Shown: piece after piece, positions 23,871-35,732 of the stretch | Position numbering within the stretch: position 1 is the stretch's first letter | Layout: each line of letters begins with the position of its first letter | DNA from: Umbelopsis ramanniana AG | Taxonomy: Eukaryota > Mucoromycota > Umbelopsidomycetes > Umbelopsidales > Umbelopsidaceae | Assembly (NCBI RefSeq): GCF_025399195.1 | Contig: NW_026252117.1 | Location: 206,648-270,647 of the forward strand | DNA length: 64,000 bases | Direction of reading: 5' to 3' | Notes under the pieces: model-generated | Told to the model about the DNA's origin: nothing | Seen by the model: only the letters and a program-made list of their open reading frames with translations | The model's database searches: none | Position numbers and translations under genes: made by a program

Positions 23871-24944
23871 ATGGCAACTACTGAGACCATGAACGGACAG
23901 GAGCAGCACCCACATGAAATGACCGAGTATAATGGCACCCATAGACTGTTTATGCAGTCTATGCTATCGCATCGTATCCTGGAGGAATCTCAGGCCGAAG
24001 TGATCTACGAAAAGATCTGCGACATGCTCAACGGTAAGACTTCACGCGTGGTCCACCAATGACATCAACATTATACCTCAACTTTAGGTCTCCTTTCATA
24101 TTTAAGCCGACAAAGCTGATTTTGGTGACTTTGTTGCTGTTATCAACAAGGAGATCTCGGATGTTGATCTCGCCCTGAGACGGACAGTCGATGAATACAA
24201 TAGCAGTGCTATCATCGCTCTGGTATGACTATGAAATTCCAGATGAACCCTGTTTTCCTCTCCCTTTTAATTCTGTTCGTCATGTGTAGGTGAATACCAG
24301 AGGTGACGAAGTGGCACAGCTTGCAACAACCTATACTGCAAATGAGATTGGATTTTTCAAGCGAGTGGTAAGGCGCAAAGTTCAATGGGACGTAAAACAC
24401 GCAAAATACTGATTCTCCCGGTGGTTGATGATCAGCTGGAGTTGATTGTTACCGCAGACGATGAAGCGTTTTCTCTCGGTTCCATGGCGGCTATACGCGA
24501 AGGTCCAAAACTAAAACCCGCCTTTTCACAACGAGAAACGGAGGAGCTTCTCAACAAGCTGGTAGCTGACAAATGGCTGATGAGACGAAGGTATCGATTA
24601 TGTTCCGTGTGTATGAAGTGGCTTATAATCATGGGTGTATTGATCCATTCAATTTCTTTTACCGATATCGTAGAGATGGATACTACGTGTTGCATATGCG
24701 AAGCATCATTGAGCTACAAAATTATCTCAAGGAGACGTTTGAGAATGAAATTCACGAATGTCTAATGTGCATGGAAATTGTTACGGTGGGAGAGAGGTGC
24801 AGTCAAGGTCGATGCGAAGTTCGATTGCATACACACTGTGCAGCAGGTTACTTTCCGGAGCAAGACAATGGGTCCGAGATCAAGTGTCCGACTTGCGGGA
24901 CTACTTGGGCGAGGGATAATACCATCGGCACAATTAGACAATGA
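23871..24944 (+). CDS. NSE1: SMC5-SMC6 complex subunit Nse1 (variant RING)
   Basis: Exons: 23871-24033, 24107-24222, 24290-24367, 24436-24590, 24674-24944; 260 residues. Component of the SMC5/6 complex, where it pairs with Nse3 and gives ubiquitin-ligase activity in DNA repair and replication-fork recovery. The N terminus (HRLFMQSMLSHRILEESQAE) and the winged-helix part (LVADKWLMRRRDGYYVLHMRSIIEL) match Nse1. The C-terminal vRING reads CLMCMEIVTVGERC, then CEVRLHTHCAAGYF, then CPTCGTTW, with Cys/His spacing of the family. The ATG at 23871 is used: the in-frame extension upstream does not begin with ATG. Very close to D2HGDH (146 bases), convergent with translin. Confidence 0.93.
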
Positions 24945-25126
24945 TTCTATGTTCAGCACGAACAGGATCAAATGTCTTTTCAGAACCAAGACACGAAAGT
25001 AGAAACCCTCTCATCATTGTAAAAAAAGACATCCCTACACTCCACTCCATTTGTACATCCCTCATTTTTTTTTTATAACCATTCTTAATAACTGCCTCGT
25101 ATTTCTACGTACGATAATATCTTCCA

Positions 25127-26253
25127 CTACTGTCGTGTTAATCCTCGAAGCGACACATCGTATACGACCTCTTCTATGCGCTTCAAATCGTATTTAAGGC
25201 TGTCAAACCTAGATAAACCGATATTTTAGCGCATACAATGACACCTAACATAGATAATCCACAACAGAAATGGCGCAAACCTCTTTCGTAAATTATCATT
25301 CTTCAAGTTCAAAAGTTGAAATCCTGCCATCAAGTCCTTGACAAAGCTGGATATCCTGCGTGGTCGATCGTAGTCTCCACTAGTGACTGAATTGACAGCA
25401 AGCCGGGACTTTTTCCTTCATATTAGACAATCTGTACATAATAAAGCGGAACATTGTTCACCACAATCTGAGGACTGCGTACCAATTCATTTGCCACACT
25501 GATGAAAGACTGGAGTACGTCTTCGTATGGTATGTGCAACCCAAGCAATTCATTCTGGATATCGACCTTTACTGTAATGAAGGCATAAATATGTATTGCG
25601 TGGGCGGGCTGTCATTGCTTCGGCATACATACACTCTAATGCATCTTGGAATTCTGCGATGGTTGGAACTCGCTCATGCTTCAAATAGGTTGAGAAGGCC
25701 ACTAGAAACAGGATTTGCTGTTGTAGCCAAGATGTAGGGTGAATACTGGAAGAGATGACCATGCTGGTTTCAATAACTTGCACTTACTTGCAGTGTTCCT
25801 CTCCAGAGATCACAGTATCTGAAAATCATTTTGTCAGTATTGCGGAACTAGGAGTTGCAAGCCATCAATTCATACGCTCGTACTTGTAATATTGAGTCTC
25901 AGGCACCAGCTTGTCTAATGTTTGCAATAGCTCCCTTAGAGGCTCGAAATCCACTGTGGGTACTATCCATATGACCCAATATCAGTTTTTTACCATGTTT
26001 CATCAACTATAGGTAGCACTATTACCTGGCCCAGTCGGATCGGCATGTATACGATTCAAATATGCGATTTGAATGCGCGCCGTACGATCGAGATCTCGTA
26101 CAATTTGTCGGATTTCCTGTAGGATAATGGAAACTCTTAAAAGCCTAGTGAAGGCTGCATAAGTTACTTTTAACCCCTTACATCTTTGCGAGCCGTCTCT
26201 TCATCGAGTCTTTGCTGGATCTGCTCAAACACTTGGTGGTCTAATGTCGCCAT
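25127..26253 (-). CDS. TSN: Translin
   Basis: Exons (minus): 26253-26182, 26116-26026, 25962-25884, 25818-25788 (31 nt), 25717-25633, 25571-25483, 25408-25281, 25208-25127; 218 residues. Single-strand RNA/DNA-binding protein; with TRAX it forms the C3PO endonuclease that trims RNA. Family landmarks: EEIRQIV-like EIRQIVRDLDRTARIQ, YYKYCDLWRGTLQQQILFLVAF, VANELSRLAVNSVTSGDYDRP, ISSFVKDLMAGFQLLNLKNDNLRKRFDSLKYD, and EEVVYDVSLRGL near the end, as in animal translin (about 228 residues). The catalytic residues of C3PO are in TRAX, which is not in this window. Eight exons in 1.1 kb make this one of the most intron-dense genes here. The intron 7 donor is a weak GTTTGC. Translin is absent from S. cerevisiae but present in S. 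pombe and many early fungi. Confidence 0.94.
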
Positions 26254-26682
26254 ACCATAAACTCCGTGATACGGGTGCAACAGTGATTGTTTTATGCAGG
26301 TTGAAAATTACCGCTGTGTTGACATTTTATTTACAATACATGATAAAATCCATACAGATAGCTACAGCAGTCTGTTCTATTTGTCTTTATTATTTCAATC
26401 CAGATAGCTGTGGCAGATTTATCTTAGCAATGTTACATGGTCGATATTGACATGAGAGACATTGGCAGGTATCCGTTTCTATCAATGACACTCTAGATTG
26501 TGCTTCATACCACTGGTTCATAGAAAAGTGGATATTCGATGTCCTAGAGACTGACAGTGGATGACAATGAGATACTAACTTGATCCACGACCAACATGTG
26601 AAAATTTAAACATGCCTTTTTTGGGCAGCTTTGAGATATCCCAACGTTTGACTCCTCACCTGTTCATTCTAACAACATTGCA
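26254..26682. promoter_or_regulatory. Divergent promoter region between translin and the patatin-like gene
   Basis: 429 bases between two outward-facing ATGs. AT-rich, no ORF of note and no repeat. Confidence 0.5.
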
Positions 26683-29231
26683 ATGCCTATGACGCCAAAG
26701 AGGAAGCGAGCGTTGAACAATGTCATAGACAGCTTTATCCACTGGATGGGGAAGTTCATTACCTTCTTATTCTCATTCCTCATCGGTCCTGGAATGGCAA
26801 GTCTTCTCTTAACATATCGTTGACTGATAAGCGACTTCAATCATAACAGCCTTCGCGCCCTTTCTTTAGGCCATGTTGAATAACGTCCAAAGTCACAAAA
26901 TAGAAGATCAATTACAAACGCAGCTTAAGACTTCATCAAATTACAGAGACTGGCGAGCACAGGCTCAGCGGCTAGACAAGTAGGTTCATCACCGCGTTCC
27001 GACAGAAATGTGACTTTTTGCTCTCTCGCTTAAATTAATTCATTCATTCACCTTGCAGGATGCTTGGTAGGATATGAATGGCGATTATTAATTTATTTTT
27101 ATATATCCTAACATGCTTCTGCTGATAAGGAAATGATGGCTGGAAAGCTGATCCCAATTCAAAGCTGTATGATCGATTGTTGATCGAGTATCGACTTCGA
27201 CATTTAAAGCAAGTTCGAAGGAAGAATGATGTCAACGACATTATATACACTTTGAGAGGTGGCCTTCTGAGAAATTTTGGCGGAATTTGCGATAGAAAAC
27301 TGTTTACACGTTCATATATTGGGTAAGGATATGTTGCATTGCTGTAACCTGTGTGAGCTTCGGCATTAACAACCGTTATCACTTGATAGCACCAAGTCAT
27401 TGATAGAAGATTATATGGATGAGGTCGTTTCTCAATTGGAATACGTTGAAACAACAGGAGAGCTGGATCCACAGACGAAGCTCAAGTTCTTTATGGATAC
27501 ACGACAGAGTTTTGGATGCTCGGCTTTAATATTGCAAGGCGGTGCCACCTTTGGTACGTCCAATACTTTCCTTTTTTTTTTTTTTCTTTGTGGTGGCGAC
27601 AACCAAGGCTTCAGAGACTTATTTTACTGACGGATTCACCTGCAGGTTTATATCATATTGGAGTTGTAAAAGCCTTGCATGAGCGAGACTTACTACCACG
27701 TATCATCAGTGGTACTGCAGTTGGGGCACTGATCGCTGCGTTGATATGTATTCATACAGATGAAGAGCTTCCGGTAAGTTTCAGATGAGCGTCAAAGTAT
27801 AAACACCTCCTGTTCCTAACTTCAATATGTACAGAATGTTCTCAAGCCAGATGGTATTAATTTAACAGCTTTCTCAAAAAAGAGCCCCAAAGGGTAAGTT
27901 CATATTGCAGCTCCAATGTATTAAACGCACACATATTTATGCAATGCTTAGCAACGTAAGAAGGAGAATAACAAGGCTATTGAAATACGGTAAATACATC
28001 TATGGAATTATTACTCTCAACGTATTATGTCCTCACAGCGATATGTCATATTTCGTATAGGACATTTGATGGATATAAAAGTTCTTCAAGAGTGTGTTCG
28101 CGCTAACGTCGGCGATCTCACTTTCGAGGAAGCATATGATCGAACCAAACGAATATTGAACATCAGCGTTTCTTCTAGTAGAACACTTGAGGTTCCACAG
28201 CTGTTGAACTACTTGACTGCACCCAATGTCGTATGTGTCCTTTCTAATGAAGCAAATACCCTAATATGTTATCATTAGCTTCATCAATTAACCTTTACCT
28301 TCTTCCTGCAGCTCATTTGGAGCGCTGCCTGCTGCTCTTCAGCATCCATTGGTTTGTTTGGAAGTAGCGATTTGCTGGCTAAAAACAAGAACGGCGACAT
28401 TGTTAAATGGAGTTCGTCTGCGGTGAAGTGGAATCACTGGACCGAAGCTAGTGCGGCAGAGGGTGAAGCGCCTTTACTCCGTCTGTCCGAATTGCTGAAT
28501 GTCAACCATTTCATTGTCTCACAAGCAAATTCTTACTTTATACCGTTTGTGAGCAACCAACCTAATGCGCAGCACGACACTCTCTTCCATAAAGTTGTTT
28601 ACATCATAGCGTCAGAGACCCGGCATCGCTTATTTCAGGTAAATATGCTTGTTTATTTCTCTTTATATGCCAGCCACTGCAGTGCCCCACTAATCAAGGT
28701 TTACAGCTCAATCAAATAAACCTATTGCCTCGAGTATTACGAGGGGTGATTGAAGAGAAGGTGTCAGGCGACGTGACAATCGTTCCGTCTCTTTCTCTAA
28801 AGGTAATCTAGAATAATTTGATCGTGAATCATCCAACAGCATCTCATACCTTGCTACATAGGACTTTAGCACTGTGTTTGCCAACCCTACTCAATCCTTG
28901 TTGGGTTATTGGTAAGAAAGCGATATCAGAATATGCTGATCTATGAATAAAATTTTGCGAATCGCTAACCCTTCCTCTAATGCACAGGATACTGAAGGGT
29001 GAGCAGTCTACATGGCCACTCATCTCATTAACGGAATCACGTTGTAAAATCGAACTAGCACTTGATAGAGGTAAGAGTCATGTGGCGGTACTAAATTCGC
29101 TTTATATCATATTGATCTGTCCGTTACAACCATTAGCACTTCTAAGGATGCGAGCCACTTCCGAAAATGCACCCATCATTGTGCACAACAAGGTGTTCAG
29201 TCATAAGAAACGAGCCAAATCGATGAACTGA
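26683..29231 (+). CDS. Patatin/TGL3-5-SDP1-like lipase homologue with altered catalytic residues
   Basis: Exons: 26683-26796, 26870-26979, 27059-27066 (8 nt), 27130-27322, 27390-27553, 27646-27773, 27835-27893, 27952-27989, 28061-28230, 28312-28638, 28707-28802, 28862-28911, 28988-29070, 29137-29231; 544 residues. Layout is that of triacylglycerol lipases Tgl3/4/5 and plant SDP1: a membrane-proximal N-terminal helix (WMGKFITFLFSFLIGPGM), the DUF3336-type segment (about 20-150), then a patatin domain with ALILQGGATFGLYHIGV (oxyanion-hole region) and LIWSAACCSSASIGLF. The nucleophile elbow is GTAVG instead of GxSxG (Ala221 at 27717-27719). The usual DG(S) of the catalytic Asp reads WTEAS (Glu373 at 28444-28446). 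No stop or frameshift is present, so I infer a pseudoenzyme rather than a pseudogene. Likely lipid-droplet location is by family. Intron 1 uses GC-AG. Confidence 0.87.
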
Positions 29232-29461
29232 TGTATAAAGCTAGACAGCACAGAACACTTGCAATCAATAGATAAATCAACTGTCAACCACAGTAATTAT
29301 TTGAAATTTGAATGTGAACATGGCATTTTGTTATCTATTGCGTGAATCATATTCCAAAAAGCGTGCAAATGTGAAGAGAATGTAAAAGGGGACAAATGTA
29401 CAGTTTTAAAAAGATATCTGAAGGGAGAAAGCTTAGATTACAGCAAGAAAACTACAGCAGA

Positions 29462-30151
29462 TTAATAAACGAGCTTCTCATCCTAAAAGAGTGGAAAACA
29501 TGGGTCAATAACAAAGCCAAAATAAAGAGAGGATCAAATAGCAGGCAGGCATCATGATGACTTACCAATTGCTGAGCTTCCTTGAAGCACTCCTCGTAGA
29601 GTTCCTTATAATCTTCAAAATCCTTGTCATTCTTCTTGCCAGCGACAACCATGATGCAGGAAGTAGGTCGCTTGGTAGAAGCAGCAGTACCAAGATCCTC
29701 CTTGGAAGGAATGAAAACGTATGGAACTTGTTGATCCTCGCACAAAACGGGGAGATGGGTGATAACGTCGATTGGTGAGATGTCACCAGCAATGATAACG
29801 AAACCCTTCTCACCCTTGCGAACACCCTTGACAACGTCCTTCACACCACGTCTGACCTTCTTAGCCTTGGAAGCTGTGGGAAAAGCAAAAAACACCGGTT
29901 AGTATATAGAGGACAGACGTAAAAGGCAAAGCAGACGTGCAGAGAGAGAGATCTATGCAAATCAAGAACGCAATGAATCATAATATGAAATCGGGATGCG
30001 CACCTTTCTTGACAGTCTTCAAAAGCTTCTTGTTGAGTTTCTTTTCGGCAAGAGGATGGGCAATAGGAGCAATGTCCAAAACTCTGGTCTCTTCCTCGTT
30101 ATCGGATCCTGCAGATTGCTTGACCTTCTTTTCCTTCTTTTCCTTGCCCAT
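29462..30151 (-). CDS. NHP2: H/ACA ribonucleoprotein subunit Nhp2 (L7Ae family)
   Basis: Exons (minus): 30151-30004, 29873-29566, 29482-29462; 158 residues. Core protein of box H/ACA snoRNPs that guide rRNA pseudouridylation. A Lys-rich N terminus (MGKEKKEKKVKQ) is followed by PIAHPLAEKKLNKKLLKTVKKA and the L7Ae RNA-binding core GVKDVVKGVRKGEKGFVIIAGDISPIDVITHLPVLCE, then VPYVFIPSKEDLGTA and RPTSCIMV. Length matches yeast Nhp2 (156). The last exon has only seven codons (DEKLVY and stop). Intron 1 donor is GTGCGC, weaker than average. It is divergent from the Csm3/TIPIN gene. Confidence 0.95.
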
Positions 30152-30745
30152 GTTTATAATGTGTTGAAAGGGTTAATGAATCGAATCGCCGCTGTTTCGT
30201 CTAGAAAAAAAAAAAAGCGTTTGGGACTTCACCTTTGACAAGCCACCCGGTCCCCGAAAAAATTGCACACATTAATTTGATCAGCGAATATGGACGGCTT
30301 TTTCTTGGTGGACCGCGTGCCTCCGACGTTGCTTTGAGATATTCAGCCTAGATGGCTTTTACAAACATGCTCTGCGGTAAAACCATGTAATGGAGAAGAT
30401 TATATATATATCAAATCATAAAAGCCGTGCTTCTTACTCGTTATAATGGAAGAAAATCAGTCAATGATGTACGAGCGAGTTCAGTTGAAATTATCTGGTA
30501 GCCCATGCGTGGAATGATATTCTATGCCAGGATATCTTAGCTGTCAGTCATATCATTCAATGCTTTCTCTTCTAGTTTCCTCTACTAATTGCACAACTTT
30601 GCATAGTAGTGTGAAGTACTGTCGTTATTTGCACGGACTGATACCAGGCTATGGCGAAAAATAAACTCCGCGGTAAGGCTGCTAAATTTTGAAGCTGAAA
30701 ATTGCCAGGCGCGTTTCCAGACACGACTTGTCGGCACACTACGCG
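30152..30745. promoter_or_regulatory. Divergent promoter region NHP2 / CSM3
   Basis: 594 bases between outward-facing starts. A-run at about 30202-30215. An open frame upstream of and in phase with CSM3 begins at 30689, but the ATG at 30746 is preferred. Confidence 0.5.
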
Positions 30746-31888
30746 ATGGACGATTACGACACATTCTCTGCAGCTCAAGATGAGCAAATCTCGTCAACTC
30801 AGTTGGACCCGTTAGCTCCAACTGACCCTACATTACGTGCAGAACAGGAAAAAGACAAGACGAAAATAAAAAAGAGAACAGCAGCCATCTCACTTGACCC
30901 CAAGCTGTAAGTGTTACTGCTCAGGCTTACGCTTACATAGCTTGAAAAGCGACTGAAACGATTGCTATGGCAGCCTTTTAGGAGACAAGGGCCTTTCACG
31001 GCTTCGGCGACAAGGAAAAGTCATGAAGTTTTATGGCAAAGGACGCGAGGTAATGGAGCGGCTGGTATCGAGCAGTAACATCAATTGGTTTACTTATCCC
31101 GGTTTATCATGTTCTACCACACATTAGGATGAAGACTTGAAGCGGATCATGGAATTTTACCAAATGTGGGCTCATAGCTTGTACCCACGTCTAAACATGA
31201 AGGATTTTTCTGACCGAGTAGTCAAGGTTTGCAGCAAACGCCAGTGCAAGGTACTCTCACACATTATGCGATATGCTTCTTTTCCCATATGGATGCTAAT
31301 GCAATACTGCTTCTCACAGGAAACACTGAATGTATGGAGACAGGAGTTGGTAGAAAACAAATCAGTAGAAAGCATGGAAGGCGGATTTACAGGAATAACC
31401 ATCGAAGGTAAATTGACTGTGCACCAGGTTACGTGCTAGCTGAAACGAAGACTTTTTTCCTCACATATGCTATACAGATGATGCCAATGAAACGAATGCT
31501 AGCAGAAGTGCCGGTGTAGATGATATCTGGGGGGTAAGTACACGTTTTTCAAGTACTCTAGTCATGAAAACCCATAGCTGATCTGACGCTGCTTCAGAGC
31601 GCTGCAAATCCCCCAACCGATCCATTTTTCCAATCGCTAAGCCCATCGTCGCCGCCGCCCAGTGTTTCTACGGCATCGACTGATCAACAATCTGTGTCAT
31701 TGACGGAGGAGCAGAAGAGAAAAATAGACGAAAATAGGTTGAAAGCCCTCGCCAAACGACGTGCGCAAGTTTCCAATCCCACATCGACTCCATCAAATCA
31801 GACACAGGAGATGCACTGGGATGAGTTAGAAGATATGGAAGCTCAAGCGGAAGAAGAGTACGAAGATCCTGCAGAGGAATACGTCTAG
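30746..31888 (+). CDS. CSM3: Replication fork protection protein (TIPIN / Csm3 / Swi3)
   Basis: Exons: 30746-30906, 30974-31049, 31128-31250, 31320-31407, 31478-31533, 31598-31888; 264 residues. Forms the Tof1-Csm3 (Timeless-Tipin) complex that stabilises stalled forks and supports the S-phase checkpoint. The Swi3 domain runs over exons 1-4: LLGDKGLSRLRRQGKVMKF, then YGKGREDEDLKRIMEFYQMWAHSLYPRLNMKDFSDRV (written in parts), and WRQELV. This matches the GL..LR......KGKG.E...L...L..YQ.W.. pattern of the family. The tail is Pro/Ser-rich and then acidic (EDMEAQAEEEYEDPAEE). The start at 30746 gives the acidic MDDYDTF opening usual in the family. Confidence 0.92.
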
Positions 31889-31957
31889 TTATATGTATCA
31901 TAGTTGAAATTTGACATTGGATTTATAACCTTTGTCAATCTTGTATATTGTCGTTTA

Positions 31958-31963
31958 AATAAA
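31958..31963 (+). terminator. AATAAA poly(A) signal of CSM3
   Basis: AATAAA 70 bases after the stop codon in the short convergent gap to the ClpX gene. Confidence 0.45.
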
Positions 31964-32139
31964 CAAAGAAAGAACGAAAAAGGGAAAAAGTCAAAGAGTT
32001 GGGAAGGATACTTCTTGGTAAGGGTTGGTATATGTGCAAAGAAGAAACAGAAATTCAAAAAAAGATATACACAATAGAAAATAAAAAAGAGCAAGCATTT
32101 AACCTTTACGAAATGCGTTATGAAAAATGGGTTGCTTGC

Positions 32140-34636
32140 TTAGACTTGAGTCATCCTCTGTACTTTGACATTCTTATCATCATCTACGATGTTCTGGGCA
32201 ACCGCAGCGTCATCTGCAGCGATGGCCGCAGTAACACCATCTACTTGATCTTTAGTAAAATACATGGGAGGCTTTCGTTGCAGTACAACCTCACGGTCTA
32301 TGACAACGTGCTTGATGTGTGAATCAGGAGCCTCGAACATTGGATCGAGAAGCAACGATTCCTATTGTGAAAAAATGGGTTAAACCATCGTAACATCCAT
32401 GTTGACGTGAGATAGCGAACGATCACTTACCACAATGCGTCTCAATCCACGAGCACCCGTTTGTTTCTCAGAGGCTTTGCGTGCAATTTCCTCCAGGGCA
32501 GAGCTTGTGAAATGGAGGCCAATGTCATTGAAACCGAACAGGGTTTGATATTGTCGAATGAGCGAATTCTTAGGTTCAGTCAATACTCTGATAAGGTCAC
32601 GAATCGACAGGTTCTTAACCGAGGCTACCACAGGTAAACGGCCAACGAACTCTGGGATGAGGCCATACTTGATTAAATCTATGATGAAATGATCGTTTAA
32701 TACTGTTTCACAAATATTGCGGTATCTTTTGCCAGTACAACTTTTGTTTTAAAAAAGTGAAACTTACCAGTAGGCTCGACATCATTCAGGATATGAGGTA
32801 CATTTTCGCCACTGTTTTTGATATCTTCACTGCTCTTGATGGGAGCATCGAACCCAATGGACTACACGAGAGATGTTTTACCATTAGTAGATGTTTTTAC
32901 AACTGCTGCATTATCTTTTGTTTAGTCCCAAAACTCACTCCTTTGGCGATGCGATCACTGATAATCTTGTCCAGACCAATAAATGCGCCACTTAGGATAA
33001 AGAGAATGTTGCTAGTGTCGACAGAGTACACTTCACCTTTGGAGTTGTTTTGCCCTGGACCCAATCCAGCCCCAGCAGCCGGTGGCTTCTTGCTCGAACT
33101 ACTGGCGCCTGTCTTATCTGTTACATTGACGATGGTACCTTCTAGCATACGCAACAATGCCTGTTGTACACCTTCACCAGAGACATCTTTGGACGCAGAG
33201 TTCATATCGGATCTTCTCGAAATCTTGTCAATTTCATCAATGAACACGATACCAGACTCAGCTTTCTTGACATCGAAATCGCAACTCTAGATAGACCATG
33301 TGTGAACATCCAGTATAGCTTTGCACATGATGCATTGCTTCCGTCTGTAGACTTACCTGTAACAATCTGTGAATAACAAGCTCAACGTCCTCTCCTACGT
33401 AGCCAGCCTGAGTAAACGGGGTAGCATCCGACATGGAAAACGGTACTTGCAAAACCTTGGCCAACGTTCTGGCTAACAGTGTTTTTCCTAAAATCGTGCA
33501 TGAAATAGTCAGACCACCAGCTCGCACTTCCAGTCGATCCGTAATTCTCCCATACCTGAACCAGTCGGTCCTACAAGCAGCACATTGCTCTTATCCAAGG
33601 TTGGAGCATCTTCTCCTGTGGCGGACATTATTTTGGCTTCATTCTGGCTTCTCTCGTTGGTGTTAGAGTTTTGTGAAGGTGGGTTTATCCACCCTCGTCG
33701 TTGCCATGAGGAATTGGATATATACTGCGGAACCACCGAAACTATATACGGAATTGTGAGTGCTCAGAAACCTTACTTCGCTACCGCCTTTCCCCATCAC
33801 TTACATCTGCCATACTTATCGTAAATGATACGATCAGTAGGAACCAGTTCTGTGCCATTCGCATTCGGAGTGTAGTAATCTGCCTGCTGCTGAGATGGAA
33901 TAGTTGGATGATGCTGGTGCTCTCCTTGATATCGATCGTCCAATTCAGCAGTAGGGGGATAAAGCTCTTGCCTAAGTTGTTGATCATCTTGCTGTAATGT
34001 GACGTTGGACCTCGTACGGTTATAATGATTGTATACAGCGACTGCTAATATCCGTTTGGCCTTTGTTTGCCCAATGACAAAGTCGTCAAGGTGCTTAACA
34101 ATCTGTGAACCAATGAGCGGCGGAGATTAGTTGAAACTTTTTCGTCGTGTGATTTTTCGGACATTACAGCGGATAGAAGGTTGGTAATGCACGGAGATAC
34201 TTACAGTTCTAGGATTACTGACAGAGGCACTGACAGATTCAAATGCATTGACATATTGCGCGTTAGCCATGGTATCTGCAGGAGCCCCACTGCCATATTC
34301 ATATTGGTCATAGCCTGCAGATGACGCTTCTTTCTGCTGTGAAGACCGTGTAGTAAGGGCGGCAAAGGGCTTTGGAGATGGCGGCGGTTGTTCATTACCA
34401 GCTTCACCTTTGTTGTTATTACTTGTAGACTTCCAACGTAGCTGAGAGCCTTGACGTGATGCAGACTTGGTATCTTCCCAACGGCTCAGTGCCACAGAGC
34501 TGATATATCGAGAACGAAAGCACCCTGTAGTAGGCAATAGCAACCGTCGGGTGGAGGAATGAGTCAAGTAGGAGCTTTTAAGGTAAGAGCTTTTGAAGGA
34601 ATGCATAGTGGTAAATGCTTGATTGAAGGTTCTCAT
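32140..34636 (-). CDS. CLPX: Mitochondrial AAA+ unfoldase ClpX (Mcx1-like)
   Basis: Exons (minus): 34636-34205, 34102-33805, 33741-33556, 33487-33357, 33286-32939, 32861-32768, 32678-32431, 32361-32140; 652 residues. Unfolds substrates in the mitochondrial matrix, with ClpP where present. An N-terminal Ser/Arg-rich presequence precedes the first core helix ([27 protein letters not shown]). Walker A is GPTGSGKT (about 299-306), pore-loop region GYVGEDVE, Walker B IVFIDEID (about 362-369), a conserved [11 protein letters not shown], and sensor-2 GARGLRRIV. The bacterial-type zinc-binding N domain is not seen. Two low-complexity inserts occur: a Q/H-rich one before Walker A and a Ser/Pro/Gly-rich one ([18 protein letters not shown]) after Walker B. 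ClpP is not in the window. Confidence 0.95.
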
Positions 34637-35732
34637 GGGGACAGAGAAAACAGCAAGTGAAGACGACGACCCTTTGCCTTGCTATGTTATTGGCCGTGGT
34701 CACATGCCTGGGGGTTTTGGAAATGGCAGGATTGATTACCAAAAACAGGCTTCTGATTAAGAGATCATCCCAGTGGGTTTTCCTTACTTGCTGGAAGCAA
34801 AGCTGTCTGAAGTTGGTTGCTTCATACATGGTTTGAACGAATAAAGACATCATACAGAAATGCAATGGATGACTTCGTATGTCACAATAGCTTATATAAC
34901 TGGCGCTATTTCTGCATCCATGGATCTGAGTCGTCAAGTAGATTAAACGTCACTGACCTGCAAAGAACATTCACATTTTGCACTACAGTTTATGATTACA
35001 ATGAGAAGTGAGATGAGAGAATATGTGTATGGTACGTTGCCGTATGACGCCAGATCTATAACTGTATGGTCTAGTGCAAAGATATTTTTCTGCCTTCAAG
35101 TCTAGATAAGAGTTCAACTGAACTATCATCTGTAAATTCGATTGACGTTATCAAGATTGGACCAATGTAAGATCAGCATGGTTCTTAAAGGTATCAATCG
35201 AAGTACACTATCATTGGATAGAACTCCACCTTTCACCGCTTGTTCCACAGGTTCCAACTCAATCAGATCGGTGAATTTGTTTTGGGCATGCTAACAAAAA
35301 GGCAAAATTGCAGCTTCATCATTTGCTGAAGTGCATAGTTCAGGTACCATTGCACACAAGATACATTGGGTGTTATACTCTGACCATGAATACCCGATTT
35401 TAGTCTCAATTGACTAGGCGATGAGAAACAGGTACTTTTGGTTTTCGTCGAGATAAAACGCTCACGCACAGAAATGCCGGAAACTACTGTGCTATGCGCT
35501 TGTAAATGTGAACTATGGCTAGCATACAATGTCATTATTGAAGTGTCTACGAGGAAGGCATTTCTCCGCGGCATTTGATTGGCGCTGTATGTTGCTTACC
35601 ACATTGTAAATTTGTGGTAAATCATTGTTTAATTTTTATTGGCTGTGAACCTGATCAAATTGAGTCGGCTGCTGCCCAAAAAAGAAGTGAAGAAAAAAAA
35701 AGTTTCAGTGTCGTACATGTCAGAGATTGGCC
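34637..35732. promoter_or_regulatory. Divergent promoter region ClpX / LCB2
   Basis: 1.1 kb between outward-facing genes. It includes a 103-codon ATG-started minus-strand ORF at 35263-35574 that I do not recognise and do not call. No repeat or RNA gene seen. Confidence 0.4.

Noticed and set aside
35263-35574. 103-codon minus-strand ORF upstream of LCB2
   Set aside because: Has an ATG but no recognisable motif, composition close to random, and sits in a divergent promoter. Could be revisited with transcript data.
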